From the NCBI RefSeq assembly GCF_025398195.1, contig NZ_JAODNV010000007.1, positions 186,001 to 250,000 on the forward strand: a stretch of DNA of 64,000 bases. The letters are read 5' to 3'. Both the position numbers and the translations under genes were made by a program. Within the stretch, counting starts at the first letter, position 1; each line of letters begins with the position of its first letter. Below the pieces are notes generated by a model. It had not been told where the DNA came from. It made no database searches and saw only the letters and a list, made by a program, of their open reading frames with translations. Below, in pieces: positions 50,652 through 61,270 of this stretch. The DNA comes from Chelativorans petroleitrophicus (GTDB lineage Bacteria > Pseudomonadota > Alphaproteobacteria > Rhizobiales > Rhizobiaceae).

Positions 50652-52298
50652 CTACGCCGCCAGTTCGCCCGCCAGCGCCTTGTCGATCAGCGCGCAGGTC
50701 TCCGTGATCCCGTAGAGCGCGACGAAAGAGCCGAAGCGCGGGCCGCGCTCCTGGCCGAGCAGCACCTCGTAGAGCATCTGGAAGAAGGCAACCGACACGC
50801 CCGGCCCGCCCTCCGGGCTCTTTCTGCTGTGATCCTGATAGCGCTCGATCCCGCGTCCCACATCGAGAGCCGCGTTCTGGATCGTCTCGCCGTCGGCACC
50901 CTCGGGCAGCTTCGAGAGATGATCCCGCAGCGCATGCAGCGCCTGCCGCTCCACCTCGTCCGGCGCGCGGAACCGCTTGGCCGGTTTCACGAAATCGTCG
51001 AAATAGCGCAGCGCATATTCCGTAAGCCGGTCGAGCTCAGGATGCGTCTCGGGCGAAACCCCCGGCGCATAGCGGGAGATGAAGCCCCACAGCACGTTCT
51101 TCTCGTGCGCATTGGATGCGCTCACGAGATTGAGCAGGAGAGCAAAGGGCACAGGCAGGTCGATCGCCGGCGGATTGCCGTCGTGGATGTGCCACACCGG
51201 ATTGCCGAGTCGCGTCTTCCAATCCTGGCTGGGATAGGCGGAGAGGAAGGAATAATACTCGTCCACCGCGCGCGGTATGACGTCGAAATAAAGCCTCTTG
51301 GCCGCCTTCGGCTTCTGGAACATGTAGAGCGAAAGGCTCTCCGTCGGCGCATAGGTGAGCCACTCGTCAATGGTGAGTCCATTGCCCTTCGACTTGGAGA
51401 TCTTCTGGCCCTTCTCGTCGAGGAAAAGCTCGTAGTTGAAGCCCTCGGGCGGGCGGCCGCCGAGCGCGGTGCAGATCTGGGCCGCGAGCTTCACGCTGTC
51501 GATCAGATCCTTGCCCGACATCTCGTAATCGACGGAAAGGGCCGTCCAGCGCATGGCCCAGTCGGGCTTCCATTGCAGCTTGGCATGCCCGCCAGTTACT
51601 GGCGTTTCGAACCGCTCGCCGGTGTCGGGATCGCGCCAGACGATCGTGCCGGCATCGAGCTTTCTTTCCTCAATCGGCACCTGCATGACAATGCCGGTCT
51701 TCGGGTGGATTGGCAGGAACGGCGAATAGGTCTGCGCCCGCTCCTCGCGCAGCGAGGGCAGCATGATCGCCATCACCTCATCGAAGTGTTCCAGCACCTT
51801 CAGAAGCGTCGCATCAAAGCGGCCGGACGCGTAGTACTCGCTCGAGGAGGCAAACTCGTAATCAAAGCCGAACTGGTCGAGAAAGGCCTTAAGTCGCGCA
51901 TTGTTGTGATGGCCGAAGCTCTCATGCGTGCCGAACGGGTCGGGCACACGCGTCAGCGGCTTGCCGAGATGGGCCCGCAGCATGTCCTGGTTGGGCACGT
52001 TGTCGGGCACTTTCCTGAGCCCATCCATGTCGTCGGAGAAGCAGAGGATCCTGGTCTTCACCCGATTCTCGGTCAGCACGCGGAAGGCATGGCGCACCAT
52101 CGAGGTGCGCACGACTTCGCCGAACGTGCCGATATGCGGCAGGCCGGAAGGGCCGTAGCCAGTCTCGAACAGGACCGTCTCTGGAAAATCCCGCCCCTCG
52201 TAGCGTTTGACGATTTTGCGCGCCTCCTCGAACGGCCAGGCCTTGCTCTCGGCCGCTGCGGCTACAAGCTCGGGTTCAAGCGCATGCAACGTCGTCAT
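50652..52298 (-). CDS. lysK: lysyl-tRNA synthetase, class I (LysRS-I)
   Basis: 548 residues from ATG 52298. It has class I signatures: GPSGLPHIG with PHIG at 54-57 (HIGH motif) and KISKSKG at 299-305 (KMSKS motif). Most bacteria use the unrelated class II enzyme; class I LysRS is typical of Archaea, spirochaetes and many Alphaproteobacteria. It charges tRNA-Lys with lysine. The C-terminal anticodon-binding helical domain is present ([15 protein letters not shown]). The organism appears to rely on class I, but a class II gene elsewhere cannot be excluded. Convergent with the S24 repressor, 27 bases apart. Confidence 0.96.
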   Translation of the reverse strand: MTTLHALEPELVAAAAESKAWPFEEARKIVKRYEGRDFPETVLFETGYGPSGLPHIGTFGEVVRTSMVRHAFRVLTENRVKTRILCFSDDMDGLRKVPDNVPNQDMLRAHLGKPLTRVPDPFGTHESFGHHNNARLKAFLDQFGFDYEFASSSEYYASGRFDATLLKVLEHFDEVMAIMLPSLREERAQTYSPFLPIHPKTGIVMQVPIEERKLDAGTIVWRDPDTGERFETPVTGGHAKLQWKPDWAMRWTALSVDYEMSGKDLIDSVKLAAQICTALGGRPPEGFNYELFLDEKGQKISKSKGNGLTIDEWLTYAPTESLSLYMFQKPKAAKRLYFDVIPRAVDEYYSFLSAYPSQDWKTRLGNPVWHIHDGNPPAIDLPVPFALLLNLVSASNAHEKNVLWGFISRYAPGVSPETHPELDRLTEYALRYFDDFVKPAKRFRAPDEVERQALHALRDHLSKLPEGADGETIQNAALDVGRGIERYQDHSRKSPEGGPGVSVAFFQMLYEVLLGQERGPRFGSFVALYGITETCALIDKALAGELAA

Positions 52299-52465
52299 GG
52301 GGCTTTCCAGTCGTATGAGATACTTCGGCGCGGCCGGCACTGCCGGCGGCATCGGCGCCTAGGCGTGTAAGCGCAGCCGCCCCACGCGTCAATTGCGGCA
52401 CGGATTTTTCGTTGCGGGCGGCGGCCCTGCTGCTAACCTCTCGCGACAGCAGGAAAGGATGCCAC

Positions 52466-52882
52466 ATGGACCGTAAACCCTCCACCCAGGAAGCGCTGAT
52501 CTACCTCATGGTCATCATCTCGGCGGCCGACCGTGACATGACCGATGCGGAGCTCAGCCGGATCGGCAGTGTAATCCGCACCCTCCCCGTCTTTGAGGGC
52601 TTCGACGAGAACCGGATCATCGAGGTGGCGCGGCAATGTCAGCAGCGCCTGCAGAAGCAGAACGGGCCGGAAGCCGTGCTCGACCTGGTGCGCGACGCGG
52701 TGCCGGAGGCCCTGCACGACACCGCCTATGCGCTGGCAGTGGAGGTGGCGGCAGCGGACCTCTATGTGGAGCCCGAGGAAAGGCGCATGCTGCAGATCGT
52801 ACGCAGCCGGCTGAAGCTGGAGCCCCTGGTTGCCGCCGCTATCGAACGTACCGCTCAGGCGCGGCATCGAAGGGTGGTGTGA
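52466..52882 (+). CDS. TerB-family protein
   Basis: 138 residues from ATG 52466 with AGGAAAGG upstream. An all-helical TerB domain is visible: QEALIYLMVIISAADRDMTDAE, RIIEVARQCQQRLQ and ALAVEVAAADLYVEPEERRML, with the acidic pairs of the family that may bind metal. TerB proteins accompany tellurite-resistance or membrane-stress systems, but single TerB genes like this are common and of unknown role. It is divergent from lysK and stands alone; no other ter genes were seen. Confidence 0.85.
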   Translation: MDRKPSTQEALIYLMVIISAADRDMTDAELSRIGSVIRTLPVFEGFDENRIIEVARQCQQRLQKQNGPEAVLDLVRDAVPEALHDTAYALAVEVAAADLYVEPEERRMLQIVRSRLKLEPLVAAAIERTAQARHRRVV

Positions 52883-53108
52883 AGGGCGGCATGGATACCT
52901 TGCGGCTGACCGAGGTTCTTCTCTGTCGCCCCTTCAATAAGACCACCCCTTCCATAAAATCAGTCTGTAGAGACGCGTCCAAGACTGCGGCATCCTGGCC
53001 AGCACCGAACTACTGTAACAAGCAGGTGGCGGACGTACACCTGAGCGATAAATGGGATCACCGCCGAAAAAGATCAGGCACAATAGCCTTAATCCTTAGG
53101 GGGGCATA

Positions 53109-53915
53109 ATGAAAACGATCCGTCAAGGCACAGTCGGCAAGGCAATTCTGCGCCTTGTTCAAACTTCGACCGGATATAGTGGCGTTGTATTGGTTGACGA
53201 CAAGCGCAAGATCATTGACGGGGATGACCCCGACGATGTCTGGCGTCAGCTTCACGATGTTGTGGCACGTCTTAATCCGCACTTCTTCGGCTACAACGGA
53301 GCACGAATCCGCTTCCTGCACTTCTTCCCAGAAGGATTCGCGGATGCCCGCTACATAAGCGACGAGCGCGACTATAAGTGGAATGCAAAAACCATATTGG
53401 ACAAGGCGGCTCCTCTTGGCGAGGCCCTGTCAGGCAAAGGCTTCGGAGAAGGGGCACTTTCGGCCTACCGCGCGACCACACTCCTTTCACGCTTTGAGAA
53501 AGCGCGCTTCGAACCCCTGCTGAAAGGGCCGGAGGCTGACGATTTCATCCAAGCCGCGGCCGCCTTCACTCAAGGCGACGGAAGGCATGCGCTCGGCGCC
53601 ATGGCCGCGATCCTGAAGCGACATGACAGCGCCAAATGGACGGTGGCCACCTATTTGCCGTTCCTGTGGAAGCCGGCCGAGCACATCTTTCTGAAACCGG
53701 AGATGATCCGGGCCTTTGCCGAGCGCGTCGGCCACCCCTTCGCTTACATTTACAAGCCGGAACTCGACATTGCTGTCTACGATTCCCTGCTTGACCTTGC
53801 GAAAACGACCAAGGAGAAGGTCGTCGATCTCAGCCCGCGCGACATGATTGACATCCAGGGCTTCATGTGGACTGCGGTCAAATATAAGGAAGAAGTCCCG
53901 GCGGATAGCCAATAG
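53109..53915 (+). CDS. protein of unknown function beside tRNA-Leu
   Basis: 268 residues from ATG 53109 with AGGGGGG 5 bases upstream. I do not recognise a named family. The N-terminal 90 residues look like a small alpha/beta domain (GKAILRLVQTSTGYSGVVLV). The C-terminal part TYLPFLWKPAEHIFLKP ... LSPRDMIDIQGFMW resembles, from memory, the end of uncharacterised proteins sometimes found near restriction or defence genes; I cannot verify this. The region before it and the first part of the gene look AT-richer than neighbours, and the gene ends 34 bases from the 3' end of tRNA-Leu, a common integration site. No integrase is present. Confidence 0.6.
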   Translation: MKTIRQGTVGKAILRLVQTSTGYSGVVLVDDKRKIIDGDDPDDVWRQLHDVVARLNPHFFGYNGARIRFLHFFPEGFADARYISDERDYKWNAKTILDKAAPLGEALSGKGFGEGALSAYRATTLLSRFEKARFEPLLKGPEADDFIQAAAAFTQGDGRHALGAMAAILKRHDSAKWTVATYLPFLWKPAEHIFLKPEMIRAFAERVGHPFAYIYKPELDIAVYDSLLDLAKTTKEKVVDLSPRDMIDIQGFMWTAVKYKEEVPADSQ

Positions 53916-53948
53916 CAGGTGTTCATCCGCTTGAAAGCCAGGGAGAGA

Positions 53949-54033
53949 TGGTGCCCAGGAGAGGACTCGAACCTCCACGACTTGCGTCACTGGTACCTGA
54001 AACCAGCGCGTCTACCAATTCCGCCACCTGGGC
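53949..54033 (-). tRNA. tRNA-Leu (anticodon CAG)
   Basis: An 85-base cloverleaf on the minus strand. The acceptor stem GCCCAGG pairs with CCTGGGC, and CCA is encoded. The anticodon stem CTGGT/ACCAG encloses TTCAGGT with anticodon CAG (reads CTG). The T-arm GGAGG/TTCGAGT/CCTCT and a long variable arm confirm the type II leucine form. Confidence 0.97.
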
Positions 54034-54149
54034 TAGGTGCGCAGCCGATGTAAGCGGCACGCGCGCCTCTGTCAACGCGATTTATCGAAGATTCTCAGCG
54101 AAGGCGAGGGCTGTGCCGGTGCACCCCGCCTTTTGCCGGGAAAGAACGG

Positions 54150-54770
54150 TCAGCCCTCCAGAATCTCCTTGGACGCGACTGTGGAATCGGCGTTGAGCCG
54201 GTAGACGATCGGCACGCCGGTTGCGATCTCCACCTTCACGATCTCCTCGCCCGTGAGGCCGTCGAGCACCATCAGAAGTGCACGAAGCGAGTTGCCGTGG
54301 GCAGAGACGAGCACCGTCTCGCCGCGCAGGACATGGGGCTGGATTTCGCGGATATAATAGGGCCACACGCGCGCGCCGGTGTCCTTCAGGCTCTCGCCGC
54401 CCGGGGGCTGCACGTCATAGGAGCGGCGCCAGATATGCACCTGCTCCTCGCCCCATTTCTTGCGAGCATCGTCCTTGTTGAGCCCGGAAAGGTCACCATA
54501 GTCACGCTCGTTGAGCGCCTGGTCGCGTATGGCCTGGAGCCCCGCCAGGCCGAGCACGTCGAGGATGTGGTCGCTGGTAACCTGGGCCCGCTTCAGCGCG
54601 GAGGTGAAAGCGATGTCGGGCTTCAGCCCCTTCGCCTTTATCCTTTGTCCGGCCGCCCGGGCCTCCTCATGGCCGCGCTCCGACAGGCCGACATCGCGCC
54701 AGCCGGTGAACAGGTTCTTGAGGTTCCATTCGCTCTGCCCGTGGCGGACAAGAATCAGCGTTCCGGACAT
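54150..54770 (-). CDS. gpmA: 2,3-bisphosphoglycerate-dependent phosphoglycerate mutase
   Basis: 206 residues from ATG 54770, after an AGGGAG ribosome-binding site. A longer frame into dapB is rejected. The phosphoacceptor His10 lies in [12 protein letters not shown], the active-site segment [13 protein letters not shown] follows, and the second His is in [12 protein letters not shown]. It interconverts 3- and 2-phosphoglycerate in glycolysis. It follows dapB after 25 bases; the pairing is common in Rhizobiales. Confidence 0.95.
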   Translation of the reverse strand: MSGTLILVRHGQSEWNLKNLFTGWRDVGLSERGHEEARAAGQRIKAKGLKPDIAFTSALKRAQVTSDHILDVLGLAGLQAIRDQALNERDYGDLSGLNKDDARKKWGEEQVHIWRRSYDVQPPGGESLKDTGARVWPYYIREIQPHVLRGETVLVSAHGNSLRALLMVLDGLTGEEIVKVEIATGVPIVYRLNADSTVASKEILEG

Positions 54771-54795
54771 GGTGTCTCCCTGTTGCTGTTGAAAA

Positions 54796-55608
54796 TCAGG
54801 CGAGGCCGAGCACGTCGAGCATGGAGTAGAGCCCGGGCTTCCTGTCGCGCGCCCACAGCGCTGCCTTGACGGCGCCGCGCGCGAAGATGGAGCGGTCTTC
54901 GGCCTGGTGCGAAAGCGTAATCCGCTCGCCCGTCCCGGCGAGAATGACGGAGTGATCGCCAACGACAGAGCCGCCGCGGAGCGTAGCAAAGCCGATGGTG
55001 CCCGTCTCGCGCGCGCCGGTATGGCCGTCCCGCACGCGCACGCTCTTCTCGCCAAGGTCCACGCCGCGGCCTTCCGCCGCCGCGCGCCCGAGCAGCAGCG
55101 CGGTACCGGAGGGGGCATCGACCTTGTGGCGGTGGTGCATCTCGACGATTTCGATATCGAAATCGGCCGCGTCCAGCGCTTTTGCCGCCTGCCGCACCAG
55201 GACCGCAAGCAGGTTGACGCCAAGGCTCATATTGCCGGACTTGACGATCATCGCGTGGCGTGCCGCGGCTTCGATCGCCGCTTCGTGCTCCGCCCCAAGC
55301 CCCGTGGTTCCGATCACATGCACGATGCGGGCCTGCGCGGCATAGCCGGCAAATGTGACGGTCGCCGCGGGCACGGTGAAATCGAGCACGCCGTCGGCCT
55401 TGGCGAAAGCGGGAAGCGGATCGTCCGTGATCGCCACATCGATGGTGCCGACACCGGCCAGCTCGCCGGCATCACGTCCGATATGGGGCGAGCCCGCACG
55501 CTCCACGGCCCCCACCACCCGCACGCCCTCCATCGCATGAATGGTGCGGATCAGCGTTTGGCCCATGCGGCCGGCTGCACCCACCACCACAAGCCCCATC
55601 TCGCTCAT
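54796..55608 (-). CDS. dapB: 4-hydroxy-tetrahydrodipicolinate reductase
   Basis: 270 residues. [16 protein letters not shown] is the NAD(P)H-binding turn and [18 protein letters not shown] holds the catalytic His and Lys of the DapB signature (core [13 protein letters not shown]). It acts in the diaminopimelate branch of lysine and murein synthesis. The ATG overlaps the ABC exporter stop by four bases, so dapB is likely translated from the glk-ABC transcript. Confidence 0.95.
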   Translation of the reverse strand: MSEMGLVVVGAAGRMGQTLIRTIHAMEGVRVVGAVERAGSPHIGRDAGELAGVGTIDVAITDDPLPAFAKADGVLDFTVPAATVTFAGYAAQARIVHVIGTTGLGAEHEAAIEAAARHAMIVKSGNMSLGVNLLAVLVRQAAKALDAADFDIEIVEMHHRHKVDAPSGTALLLGRAAAEGRGVDLGEKSVRVRDGHTGARETGTIGFATLRGGSVVGDHSVILAGTGERITLSHQAEDRSIFARGAVKAALWARDRKPGLYSMLDVLGLA

Positions 55609-57461
55609 CCGCGCTTCTCCTCGATATTCTCTTCCAGTCCCTGCCCGTCGGCGAGGCTTTGGCCTGCCCCGTACTCCAGAAGGTCCTCCGCCTTCTGCGA
55701 CTGCATGCGGTAGAACCGTGCATAAACCCCGTGCGGCTTTTTCACCAGCGTGCGATGCGTGCCCTCCTCCACCAGCATGCCGTCTTCCAGCACCACGATA
55801 TGGTCCGCGTTGACCACGGTGGAAAGCCGATGGGCGATAACGAGCGTGGTGCGGTTCTTCATTACCCGCTCGAGCGCCTCCTGGACCTTCGCCTCCGATT
55901 CATTGTCGAGGGCGGATGTGGCCTCGTCCAGGAGGAGGATGGGCGCCCGGCGCACGATGGCGCGGGCTATAGAGAGGCGCTGCCTTTGTCCGCCGGAAAG
56001 CGAAACGCCGTTTTCGCCCACCAGCGTTTCATAGCCCTGCGGCTGCTGAAGGATGAACTCCTCCGCATTCGCGAGCCGAGCGGCTTCTTCGATCTCGGCA
56101 TCCGTGGCGTCCGGCCGCCCGTAGCGGATGTTGTCGCGGATCGTACCTTCAAAAAGGTAGGGATGCTGCGAAACATAGGCGATCGCGCCGCGCAGGGACC
56201 GTTTCGTTACCAGCGCAATGTCCTGCCCGTCGATGGTGATCCTGCCACCGTCCAGATCGTAGAAGCGCTGGATGAGCGCAAAGAGGGTCGACTTGCCGGC
56301 GCCCGAGGGACCGACGATGGCGGTGGTCTTGCCGGCGCGCGCTTCGAAGCTGACGTCACGCAACACCGGCCGGTGGCCGTCATAAGCGAAGCGCACACGG
56401 TCAAAAACGACATCGCCCCTGCTGACCACCAGCTCCTTTGCGCCTGGCACATCTTCCTGCCGCGGTTCGAGATCGAGGATTTCGTAAATCATCCGGGCGT
56501 TCACCAGCGCCCGCTCGACATTGACCTGCACGCGGGCCAGCTTTCGCACGGGATCGTAGGCAAGAAGCAGCGCGGTAATGAAGGCAAAAACCGAGCCGGG
56601 CGGCTCCGCGCTTACGGCCGCACGCCAGCCCGCATAGGCAATGACGGCGGCTATGGCGAACCCCGCCAGGCTTTCGGTGACCGGCCCCAGCCGTTCCGAT
56701 ACCCGGGCGATCTTGTTCGAGCGGTTCTCGGCATAGGCGATCAGGCCCGCGATCTTCTGCGCGAGCACCTCTTCCATGGTGAACGCCTTGATGATGGCTA
56801 TGCCCTGCACGGATTCCTGCATGGCGCCAAGCAGACGCGCATTCACCTCCACCGCTTCGCGCGTCACGGTCCTGAGCCTGCGCATGAGGTAGTTCACCGC
56901 GTAGACGAGCGGCGGCCCGATGACGAGCGCGATGAGGGAGAGAAGCGGGTCCATCCACACCATCACCACCACAAGGCCGACGAGCGAAACGGCATCCCGG
57001 GCGACGGCCGCCAGCGTCATGTTGAGAAGATCGCGGATGCCCGTGACGTTCTGTGCGATCTGGGCGGCGAGCTGGCCGGAGCGGGTCGCGGTGAAGTAGG
57101 CCATGTCGAGCCGCATCAGGTGATCGAAGATGCGCGTCTGGTAGCGGGCCACAATGTTGTTGCCCACCAGCGCAAGCAGCACCGCTTGGCCATAGGTCGC
57201 AAAGCCGCGGATGACGAAAGCGGCGATGATGGAGGCGCAGATCCAGCCGAGCGCGTCCCATCGCTCCTCGACGAAAATCTGGTCGACCACGTCGCGCATG
57301 ATCCAGGCCGAGAAGGCAGTGGTCGCGGCGATCGCCAGCATGCAAAGCGTGGCAAGACCGTATTGGGGGAGAAAGTCGCTGCCGTTCTCCGCCACCACGC
57401 GGCGGAGGACCGCGATCACCTCGCCCCGGTCGGGCCCTGTCCTGCGCTCTTTTCGTTCCAA
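55605..57461 (-). CDS. ABC exporter, fused membrane and ATPase domains (MsbA-like)
   Basis: 618 residues, opening at a TTG (57461); no better start is in frame nearby. A six-helix membrane domain fills about residues 25-320. The ATPase domain has Walker [10 protein letters not shown], signature [15 protein letters not shown], Walker [13 protein letters not shown] and the H-loop IAHRLSTV. It has the layout of lipid A or multidrug exporters of the MsbA/BmrA class; the cargo is unknown. It overlaps dapB and is about 100 bases downstream of glk. Confidence 0.9.
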   Translation of the reverse strand: MERKERRTGPDRGEVIAVLRRVVAENGSDFLPQYGLATLCMLAIAATTAFSAWIMRDVVDQIFVEERWDALGWICASIIAAFVIRGFATYGQAVLLALVGNNIVARYQTRIFDHLMRLDMAYFTATRSGQLAAQIAQNVTGIRDLLNMTLAAVARDAVSLVGLVVVMVWMDPLLSLIALVIGPPLVYAVNYLMRRLRTVTREAVEVNARLLGAMQESVQGIAIIKAFTMEEVLAQKIAGLIAYAENRSNKIARVSERLGPVTESLAGFAIAAVIAYAGWRAAVSAEPPGSVFAFITALLLAYDPVRKLARVQVNVERALVNARMIYEILDLEPRQEDVPGAKELVVSRGDVVFDRVRFAYDGHRPVLRDVSFEARAGKTTAIVGPSGAGKSTLFALIQRFYDLDGGRITIDGQDIALVTKRSLRGAIAYVSQHPYLFEGTIRDNIRYGRPDATDAEIEEAARLANAEEFILQQPQGYETLVGENGVSLSGGQRQRLSIARAIVRRAPILLLDEATSALDNESEAKVQEALERVMKNRTTLVIAHRLSTVVNADHIVVLEDGMLVEEGTHRTLVKKPHGVYARFYRMQSQKAEDLLEYGAGQSLADGQGLEENIEEKRG

Positions 57462-57564
57462 AAAAGCCGTCCGTGGTGCTGTAGCGAAGGCCAGGATGGC
57501 CGTTCGCCCATGCCCGGCAGCCTATGCCCTATCGGCGGCGCTCATGCAATCGCGGGCAGGTTGA

Positions 57565-58590
57565 TCAGCTCGCCCGCCAGCGCCGCCCGGCCGTTTCCAC
57601 CCCGAAGCGCGCCGGCGTGCGAGCATAGGCCGCAAGGCCCATGAGCGCGGCAAGAGGATGAGTGATCACGAAGACGGGCATGCCCGCCAGCAGGTTTCTG
57701 TGCGGCGCCTTGTCCTCGAAGGCAGAGCGAAAGAGGCCGTTCTTGAGCGCCGGAACGATCTTCTGCGCTATGCCACCGGTAAGGTAGACGCCGCCGCGGC
57801 TCATGAAGACGAGCGCCAGATCGCCAGCCAGGCGCCCGAGATAGGTGACGAACAGATCGAGCGCTTCCGATGCAATGGGCTCGTTGTGCGCAAGGCCGGC
57901 CTGCGTGATCTCCGCCGGCTCGGTCCAGGACGCCTCCTTGCCGTCCGCCTTGGCTATGGCCCGATAGAGATTGACTAGGCCACGGCCGCACAGGATCTGT
58001 TCCGCCGATATGCGGCCTTCGATCCGCTCAAGGTGCGGGAAGATTTCTCTATCGCGCTCGGAGCGCGGTCCGAGGTCCACATGGCCGCCCTCGCCCGGCA
58101 CGGGAATCCACGTACGCCGCGCATGCACGAGCCCGGCGACGCCAAGCCCCGTTCCTGGCCCCAGAACCACGCGGCTTCCAGTGGTCTCCGCTTCTCCTCC
58201 GCCGATCTTTTCAAGATGTTCCTCGCCTAGAGCGACCACTGCCAGCGCCTGCGCCTCGAAATCGTTGAGCACTACAATATCGCGGAAGCCGAACGTCTCG
58301 ATCATCTGGCGCGGGCGCACCACCCAGTGGCAGTTGGTGAGGTCGATCTCGTCACCGTCCACCGGACCGGCAACCGCCAGCACGGCCGAGCGCGGCAGGA
58401 TGTTGGTCTGATCCAGAACGCTCTGTATCGCGTCGTCTATGGTTTCGTGGTCGGCTGTCTGCACCACCGGGAACTGCCTCGGTTCGGCGTAGGAATCCAC
58501 CACGATCGCAAAGCGCGCATTGGTGCCACCGATGTCGCCAATGAGAATCGGAAAATCGAGCACCAGTTCATGGTCCGTCGAATAGGCCAT
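57565..58590 (-). CDS. glk: glucokinase
   Basis: 341 residues. The ATP-binding phosphate loop [10 protein letters not shown] (18-27) and the substrate and catalytic segment [10 protein letters not shown] are typical of the bacterial Glk family; [12 protein letters not shown] and [11 protein letters not shown] follow. It phosphorylates glucose to glucose 6-phosphate, feeding gnd and gpmA pathways seen elsewhere in the window. It lies after mgsA in the same direction, 181 bases apart with a hairpin between. Confidence 0.94.
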   Translation of the reverse strand: MAYSTDHELVLDFPILIGDIGGTNARFAIVVDSYAEPRQFPVVQTADHETIDDAIQSVLDQTNILPRSAVLAVAGPVDGDEIDLTNCHWVVRPRQMIETFGFRDIVVLNDFEAQALAVVALGEEHLEKIGGGEAETTGSRVVLGPGTGLGVAGLVHARRTWIPVPGEGGHVDLGPRSERDREIFPHLERIEGRISAEQILCGRGLVNLYRAIAKADGKEASWTEPAEITQAGLAHNEPIASEALDLFVTYLGRLAGDLALVFMSRGGVYLTGGIAQKIVPALKNGLFRSAFEDKAPHRNLLAGMPVFVITHPLAALMGLAAYARTPARFGVETAGRRWRAS

Positions 58591-58667
58591 CGCGTCTATG
58601 CGAGCCTCCTTGCTTTAGGGCTAGTGGACAGTTGCCGCATACGGCTGCCTCGTTTCCCGGTCGGGTG

Positions 58668-58695
58668 GGGAAGGCGCTGCATGGAGCGCCCTCCC
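58668..58695. repeat. imperfect hairpin between mgsA and glk
   Basis: GGCGCT (58673-58678) pairs with AGCGCC (58685-58690), extended by GGGGA/TCCC arms with one mismatch, around a GCATGG loop. There is no T-run. It may be a weak terminator or a processing site of the mgsA transcript. Confidence 0.35.
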
Positions 58696-58771
58696 GGGCG
58701 GTCCAATCCGCAATGCGGCCATTCAAGCTCCCGTTCCGGCGCTTGCGCCAGGTATCCGCAGGCCCTGCCGG

Positions 58772-59152
58772 TCATGCGCCTGCCTTTTCCTGCCGCAACA
58801 ACGCTTCAGCCGTCGCGCGGTTCAGCGCCATGGGAATATCATACACGATCGCCAGCCGCATGAGCGCCTTCACGTCGACATCGTGCGGCATCGGCGTTAG
58901 GGGATCGACAAAGAAGATCAGGAGATCGACGGCCCGCTCGGCAATCAGCGCGCCAATCTGCTGGTCGCCGCCCAGGGGCCCGCTCTTGAGCCTGCGCACC
59001 TTGAGTTCGGGGCAAGCCTCCTCGATACGCCGGCCCGTCGTTCCGGTGGCCACGAGCTCGCATTCGGCCAGCCACGCGCGATGATCGCGCGCGAACGCGG
59101 CCATGTCGTCCTTTTTCTGGTCATGCGCAATCAGCGCCACGCAGCGGGCCAA
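58772..59152 (-). CDS. mgsA: methylglyoxal synthase
   Basis: 126 residues from a TTG (59152), supported because the family starts at this [13 protein letters not shown] block; no ATG or GTG is available upstream in frame. [29 protein letters not shown] and [18 protein letters not shown] include the phosphate-binding residues and catalytic Asp. It converts dihydroxyacetone phosphate to methylglyoxal as a bypass under phosphate limitation. Confidence 0.95.
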   Translation of the reverse strand: MARCVALIAHDQKKDDMAAFARDHRAWLAECELVATGTTGRRIEEACPELKVRRLKSGPLGGDQQIGALIAERAVDLLIFFVDPLTPMPHDVDVKALMRLAIVYDIPMALNRATAEALLRQEKAGA

Positions 59153-59245
59153 GGCAGTCCCCGGACTTTGAGAACCAGAATCTAAATCGGTTGAAGCTCT
59201 ATAAGCGAGCGCGGCGGCCGTGAAAAGCGACCAGTGCGCATTGCT

Positions 59246-60274
59246 TCAATAAGGCCGCGGTGTCGGGCGCGGCACATCCGCCGGCTGCAGAGAAAGCAGC
59301 AGCGAGGCCGGATCGGCCGTCTCTACAAGGGCCGGCGCGGCAGACGCTGCTGCAACGCCGCCCTGGCCGGTCAACGTCACCACCGCCTCGGAGGGCGGCG
59401 CCGGAGCCGCAAGCACCGCCTGACAGGCCTTCGGCAGCGCCGCCATGGTCATGACGTCACGTGCTGGAGGTTTCTGAGGACCCTCGGCTGGCTTCCACGG
59501 CTCCTCGGTGAACCACCAGGCAAGCGAATCGTCGCAGCCGTCGCCACGCGGCGGCGCGGCCTGCGGCGTGCATCCGGTCGAGCCCTTCGGACAGGCGATG
59601 CGGATGTGGAAATGATAGTGATGACCCCAATAGGGGCGGATTTTGCCGAGCCAGGAGCGGTTGCCCGTCACCGTATCGCACAGCTTCTTCTTGATACCGG
59701 GATGCACGAAGATACGCTGAACCTCGGGATAGCTCGCTGCCCGCCTGAGCAGGGCCGCATGCGCCGGCGTCCATTTGCGGTCGTCCACATAGAGCGTGCC
59801 TTCCTTCAGCAGGGAGACCGCGCTTACCCTTTCGCGCTCTGCGACACTCAGGCGCTCGGGCGGCATGGGCGTGAACCAGATGTCGGCGTCAAGCCCGATC
59901 TGATGCGAGGCGTGGCCGGTGACCATCGGCCCGCCGCGCGGCTGAGAGATGTCGCCGATAAGTAGTCCCGGCCAGCCATCCTGTACAGCCTCGCGCGACA
60001 GACGCTCGATCAGGCGGATGAGATCGGGGTGGCCCCAGCGGCGGTTGCGCGACAGCCGCATGGCCTGCCAGTGCGGCCCGTCCGCTGCTATGGCGATTCC
60101 TCCGGCGAGACAGCCCTTCGAGTAGAAACCATAGGAGGCCGGGGGCGTGGCCGCGGGCAGCTTCTTGGCACCGAAGAGATCCTTGGCAAGCTGCTCCGCC
60201 TTGGCGGGAACTGCTGACGCAAGAGCAAGCATCAGGCCGGCTCCAAGGAGCCGCACGAAACGAATTGGCCGCAT
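59246..60274 (-). CDS. mepA: penicillin-insensitive murein endopeptidase (MepA, M74)
   Basis: 342 residues after an AGGAGGGG ribosome-binding site. A signal peptide (hydrophobic core about residues 9-19, cleavage after AKA) precedes the peptidase: GHASHQIGLDADIWF and HHYHFHIRIACP supply the zinc ligands of the LAS-type fold. It cuts D-Ala-mDAP cross-links in murein. A C-terminal tail of about 80 residues, rich in Pro and Ala, extends beyond the E. coli protein. Confidence 0.92.
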   Translation of the reverse strand: MRPIRFVRLLGAGLMLALASAVPAKAEQLAKDLFGAKKLPAATPPASYGFYSKGCLAGGIAIAADGPHWQAMRLSRNRRWGHPDLIRLIERLSREAVQDGWPGLLIGDISQPRGGPMVTGHASHQIGLDADIWFTPMPPERLSVAERERVSAVSLLKEGTLYVDDRKWTPAHAALLRRAASYPEVQRIFVHPGIKKKLCDTVTGNRSWLGKIRPYWGHHYHFHIRIACPKGSTGCTPQAAPPRGDGCDDSLAWWFTEEPWKPAEGPQKPPARDVMTMAALPKACQAVLAAPAPPSEAVVTLTGQGGVAAASAAPALVETADPASLLLSLQPADVPRPTPRPY

Positions 60275-60388
60275 CTACCCCTCCTGATTCGGTCAGGATG
60301 GTTGCGAATATAAGCATAATTGCGGCGGTAGAGCTGTGGGATTGGGGCTACGCTGCCTGGCAAATCCCTTAATTCGCCGCCGCCCGCT

Positions 60389-61270
60389 TCAGCGCTCGTT
60401 TTCCCATTCGCCGGAATCCCACATTGCCTTAAGCCCGCTGCGGTAATCCGCAAAGCGGAGGCAGTAACCGGCTGCTTTCAGCTTCGCGTTTGAGATCCGC
60501 TTGCGCTCGCCATAGAAGGATCGGGCCATGGGGCTCATCTCCGCCTCCTCGAACGGGATTTCAGGGGGCGGTTCGACGCCCATCAGTTCGGCCGCGTAGG
60601 TCACCACATCCTGCGGAGGCGAGGGCTCGTCATCGCTGATGTTGAAGACGCCGCCGGTCATCTCCCGCATGAGGTGGCGTGTGGCTCCGGCGATATCTTC
60701 CACATGAATGCGGTTGAACACCTGGCCCTGTTTGACGATGCGCTTCGCCGTGCCTTTAGCCAAATTCACGAGGGCGTTGCGGCCCGGGCCATATATGCCT
60801 GAGAGCCTGAGGATTGCGACGGGAACGCCTACTGTACGGCCGAATTCGGCCCAGGCTTTCTCCGCCTCGAGGCGCTGGCGGGAGCGTTCCGAGACGGGCC
60901 GGCATTCGCTCATCTCATCCACCCACGCCCCGCCATGATCGCCGTAGACGCCGACCGTCGAGAGATAGCCGATCCACCGCAGGGATGGCAGCTTATCCCT
61001 TCCATCGGGGCTGAGGTCCGCAAGCGCCGGGTCGCCGCCTTTGCCCGGTGCGATCGAGACGATGAGATGTGTCACGTCACGCAGAGCAGCGGCCGTTTCG
61101 GTTCCGAGACCATCGCCCGCATAAAGATGTGGCTCAATATCGATGCCAGCGAGCATCCCGGTCTTTGCCGGGCTGCGGGTGGTTCCGGCGATTTGGCGCA
61201 CATCTGGCAGCGCGCGGGCGATCGCCCTGCCTGAATAGCCAGCCCCGAAGATGAAGACGCTGGCGTCCAT
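60389..61270 (-). CDS. SDR-family NAD(P)-dependent epimerase/dehydratase (YeeZ-like)
   Basis: 293 residues from ATG 61270, overlapping the queG stop (ATGA). The N-terminal FIFGAGYSGRAIAR is a GxGxxG dinucleotide-binding turn. YLSTVGVYGDHGG holds the Tyr of an extended SDR, but the usual YxxxK lysine is not evident, and LRLSGIYGPGRNAL follows. This pattern matches E. coli YeeZ-type proteins, whose reaction is not known. Translational coupling with queG is likely. Confidence 0.8.
   Translation of the reverse strand: MDASVFIFGAGYSGRAIARALPDVRQIAGTTRSPAKTGMLAGIDIEPHLYAGDGLGTETAAALRDVTHLIVSIAPGKGGDPALADLSPDGRDKLPSLRWIGYLSTVGVYGDHGGAWVDEMSECRPVSERSRQRLEAEKAWAEFGRTVGVPVAILRLSGIYGPGRNALVNLAKGTAKRIVKQGQVFNRIHVEDIAGATRHLMREMTGGVFNISDDEPSPPQDVVTYAAELMGVEPPPEIPFEEAEMSPMARSFYGERKRISNAKLKAAGYCLRFADYRSGLKAMWDSGEWENER

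Noticed and set aside
50829-52370. Plus-strand open frame of 513 codons over lysK
   Set aside because: Antisense shadow of a clear class I LysRS; no ribosome-binding site or domain.
53949-54033. Attachment-site duplication of the tRNA-Leu 3' end flanking the unknown gene
   Set aside because: I looked for a second copy of the T-arm/acceptor sequence between 52883 and 53948 and saw none; no integrase gene is present.
54771-55223. N-terminal extension of gpmA into dapB
   Set aside because: GpmA starts at [11 protein letters not shown] with its own ribosome-binding site; the extension is a dapB shadow.
55659-57644. Plus-strand open frame of 661 codons over the ABC exporter
   Set aside because: It mirrors the minus-strand ABC gene, whose Walker and signature motifs are intact; the antisense product has no recognisable domain and is rich in Arg/His/Gly, as expected for a GC-rich shadow frame.
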